Assembly (NCBI RefSeq): GCF_051106095.1
Contig: NC_135785.1
Coordinates: 220,901,045-220,965,044, forward strand
Length of the DNA: 64,000 nt
Direction: 5' to 3'
Source of the DNA: Pogona vitticeps
Taxonomy: Eukaryota > Chordata > Lepidosauria > Squamata > Agamidae
This document shows, one piece after another, positions 62,182-64,000 of the stretch (within the stretch, counting starts at the first letter, position 1; each line of letters opens with the position of its first letter). The position numbers were made by a program, and so were the translations under genes. The notes under the pieces were generated by a model, which saw only the letters and a program-made list of their open reading frames with translations, was not told the DNA's origin and ran no database searches.

Positions 62182-62791
62182 TACCTTAGGAGGTTATATA
62201 TTTCCTAGTATTTTCCCCCTGTCTTTTCTGCTCATTTTCACTGCAGATAAAAGTATATGTTTGGATTGCTGTCTTGGTATAATATCTCACTATTGATCAT
62301 GTTCTGTTTATTCTCATAGATAGTCCTTCTTTTTATGCTACAAAACGGTTTGCTGGCAAAAGTATTGCTTGGGAGAAGGCTTGTTTGAAGCTGAGGGCAA
62401 AATGAGAACAAAATGTTTGCAATGGTAGTAGATTTCGAAGAGCAGCTGTGTTACTGTGTTTCAGCATGTGGAAGAAAAATGGAGTGGGGAGAGCAAAATA
62501 TTTTGGTCTTTGAAAGACTAACGAATTTGATTGGTGTTTGAGGTCAATCCATTTCTTCAGACAAAAGAAGAAGGTGGTGATGGCTATAGATCCTAAAGAA
62601 AAAACTAAAAGCAACAGCAAACTGGACTCAGTGGGGGAGTGTTACATCTCACCCTGGCTGCTCACAGATCCTTCAAGATCTCACTTTTGTGTTACTTGGT
62701 TCTCAGTGCTTCTTGTTCTTTTCAAGGGGCTAGAAATCTGTTCTTTCTGTTTCTAATGAAGATTGGTATCCTTGAGCATCATCTGATAAAG

Positions 62792-63280
62792 CAGTGGTTC
62801 TTAACGTGGGCGATAATGCCCCCCAGGGGGCGATTTCATTTTTCAGGGGGGCAGTAGAACGAAAAGGGGCGGTGTGGGGGTGCTGGAGCAGAAGGGGGGC
62901 GGTAGGGGATGCTGGAGCAAGCCAAACCTGTGAAGATGGCTGCAGCCTTTTTACAGTGTGCATGAATATATATTTTCCTCCAATTTTAATTTAGTTTCAG
63001 ACTTTTTGTCTTGAAATTTTTAGTTCCTGCGTTTCTTTTTAAGCCCTTTTTATATTTCTTTTTGCATCTTAAAATTCACTTGCAACTAAATAATTAAATG
63101 TTACTTTTTGGGGGGCATTTCATTTTCTTGGAATTTAATTTTGTTTTCAGGGGTCATTGGATTTAAGTGTCTTAAATAAATAAATAAATAAATAAGATAT
63201 CATCACCGTGGGGAGGGGGGCGATGATAACTTCCTCAATGGCTTAAGGGGCGTTTCTTTCAAAAAGGTTAAGAACCACTG
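62792..63280. mobile_element. hAT-type MITE
   Basis: 489 bp, CAGTGGTTCTTAACGTGGGC to GGTTAAGAACCACTG, with a perfect 8-bp target duplication TGATAAAG (62784-62791, 63281-63288). It contains an AAAT array at 63174-63195. Confidence 0.95.
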
Positions 63281-63406
63281 TGATAAAGCACCAGTATTTC
63301 AATTTAATATGTGGTGTATTGAAGAAATTCAGCAGATGTGATAAATGTAGTAGGAGATAAATAACTTTTTAATGTATTATAATATTTTGTATTTTTTTTA
63401 TAACAG

Positions 63407-63635
63407 TTCTTCTATTATTCCAATGGGAAAGCATATCCTGGAAAGAGTACACAATTTAAGGACAGAAGCAGCTGGGCTGGAGATCTTAACAAGAAAGATG
63501 CATCTATAAGTATAGCAAACATGCAGTTTCAGGACAATGGAACTTATATCTGTGATGTTAAGAATCCTCCAGACATAGAAGGGACTCGGGGAGAAATCAA
63601 AGTCAGAGTTGTGGAGAAAGGTATAGTAGGCCCTG
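63407..63635 (+). CDS. MPZL1: MPZL1 exon 3 (Ig-V, second half)
   Basis: After TTATAACAG the frame reads FFYYSNGKAYPGKSTQFKDR, SSWAGDLNKKDASISIANMQ, DNGTYICDVKNPPDIEGTRG and VRVVEKG. Human MPZL1 has FKDRISWAGDLDKKDASINI and NGTYICDVKNPPDI (from memory). The second Ig cysteine is in TYICD and NGT is a sequon. Two phase-1 donors are possible: GTATAG at 63621 (ending VVEK + 1 base, the position I expect from mammals) and GTAAGA at 63636 (adding GIVGP), the stronger consensus. I give the longer end. The transmembrane and ITIM exons lie to the right. Confidence 0.92.
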
Positions 63636-64000
63636 GTAAGAACATGCTGCTATGAATGGTTGAGTGAATGCTTTTATTATGTGATGAATTATTTCACCAG
63701 AATTTCTCAACTACATTTAAGAGTTCTATTTCTGTTGTTTTTGCATAAAGTTTGCTATGTTTATTCAAATTATTTTGTCCTGGAAATAACAACATCTCCT
63801 TAAAGAGCAATGGGAACAAATGTTAAAAGACATTCACAGTTAAAAACATTGGTCTGGTTTTCACAATCAAGTTTAGCCAGAAGAGTTACACTTGGAAACT
63901 ATGATGTTGATGCTGGCTTTGAGGAAGGCTTCTGCATGAAATTATCAGGGCCCATCACTTGATGTCAGTCTTGTACACAAAGAAAGTATTCCTCTATAGT
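63636..64000 (+). other. MPZL1: MPZL1 intron 3, start
   Basis: Non-coding sequence after the exon 3 donor. No repeat or gene is seen to the window end. Confidence 0.7.

Larger units (their letters stand above)
60799..63406 (+). other. MPZL1: MPZL1 intron 2
   Basis: GTAAGA donor, TTATAACAG acceptor. About 70% of its 2.6 kb is three short DNA transposons (60824-61430, 61451-62181, 62792-63280). An old amniote repeat piece lies at about 62430-62575. Confidence 0.85.

Overview
The window looks like a squamate reptile (lizard) chromosome. It carries BovB/RTE, CR1 and L2-like LINEs, tRNA-derived SINEs of the kind common in lizards, many short palindromic DNA transposons with TA or 8-bp target duplications, long tetranucleotide arrays, and CpG-island promoters upstream of sparse, small exons with long introns. 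Everything was read by eye; no search or alignment was run. The order of the host genes matches, from memory, the human 1q24.2 order RCSD1 - tRNA-Pro pair - MPZL1.

Layout. At 1-1116 lie the last coding exon and 3' UTR of RCSD1 (CapZIP), plus strand. At 9.3-10.1 kb sit two convergent tRNA-Pro genes (CGG and AGG) whose bodies differ at one base only, the wobble position. At about 12.65-13.1 kb is a CpG-rich block with a possible first exon, followed at 15.7-17.4 kb by two well-formed Ig-V exons of an MPZL1-like gene. Its second Ig exon does not splice on. It reads directly into a hydrophobic C-terminus, a stop and an adjacent AATAAA, as expected for a GPI-anchored protein without a cytoplasmic tail. 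True MPZL1 starts in a CpG island at 41.2-41.6 kb (exon 1, signal peptide) and continues with exon 2 at 60.6 kb and exon 3 at 63.4 kb; the transmembrane and ITIM exons lie beyond the window.

The space between is repeat-rich. A direct segmental duplication links 20.44-23.96 kb (copy A) to the 5' part of MPZL1 intron 1 at 41.84-52.27 kb (copy B). Copy A is reduced by two large deletions and later took up a solo LTR. An apparently intact, 1.6-kb Tc1 transposon with a DD34E transposase lies in MPZL1 intron 1, and MPZL1 intron 2 is mostly three palindromic elements.

How the genes relate: MPZL1 (PZR) is a cell-surface Ig protein that signals through cytoplasmic ITIMs and SHP-2. A neighbouring tail-less, probably lipid-anchored paralogue with the same Ig fold could bind the same partners without signalling. 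That is inference, but it is the most interesting candidate in the window.
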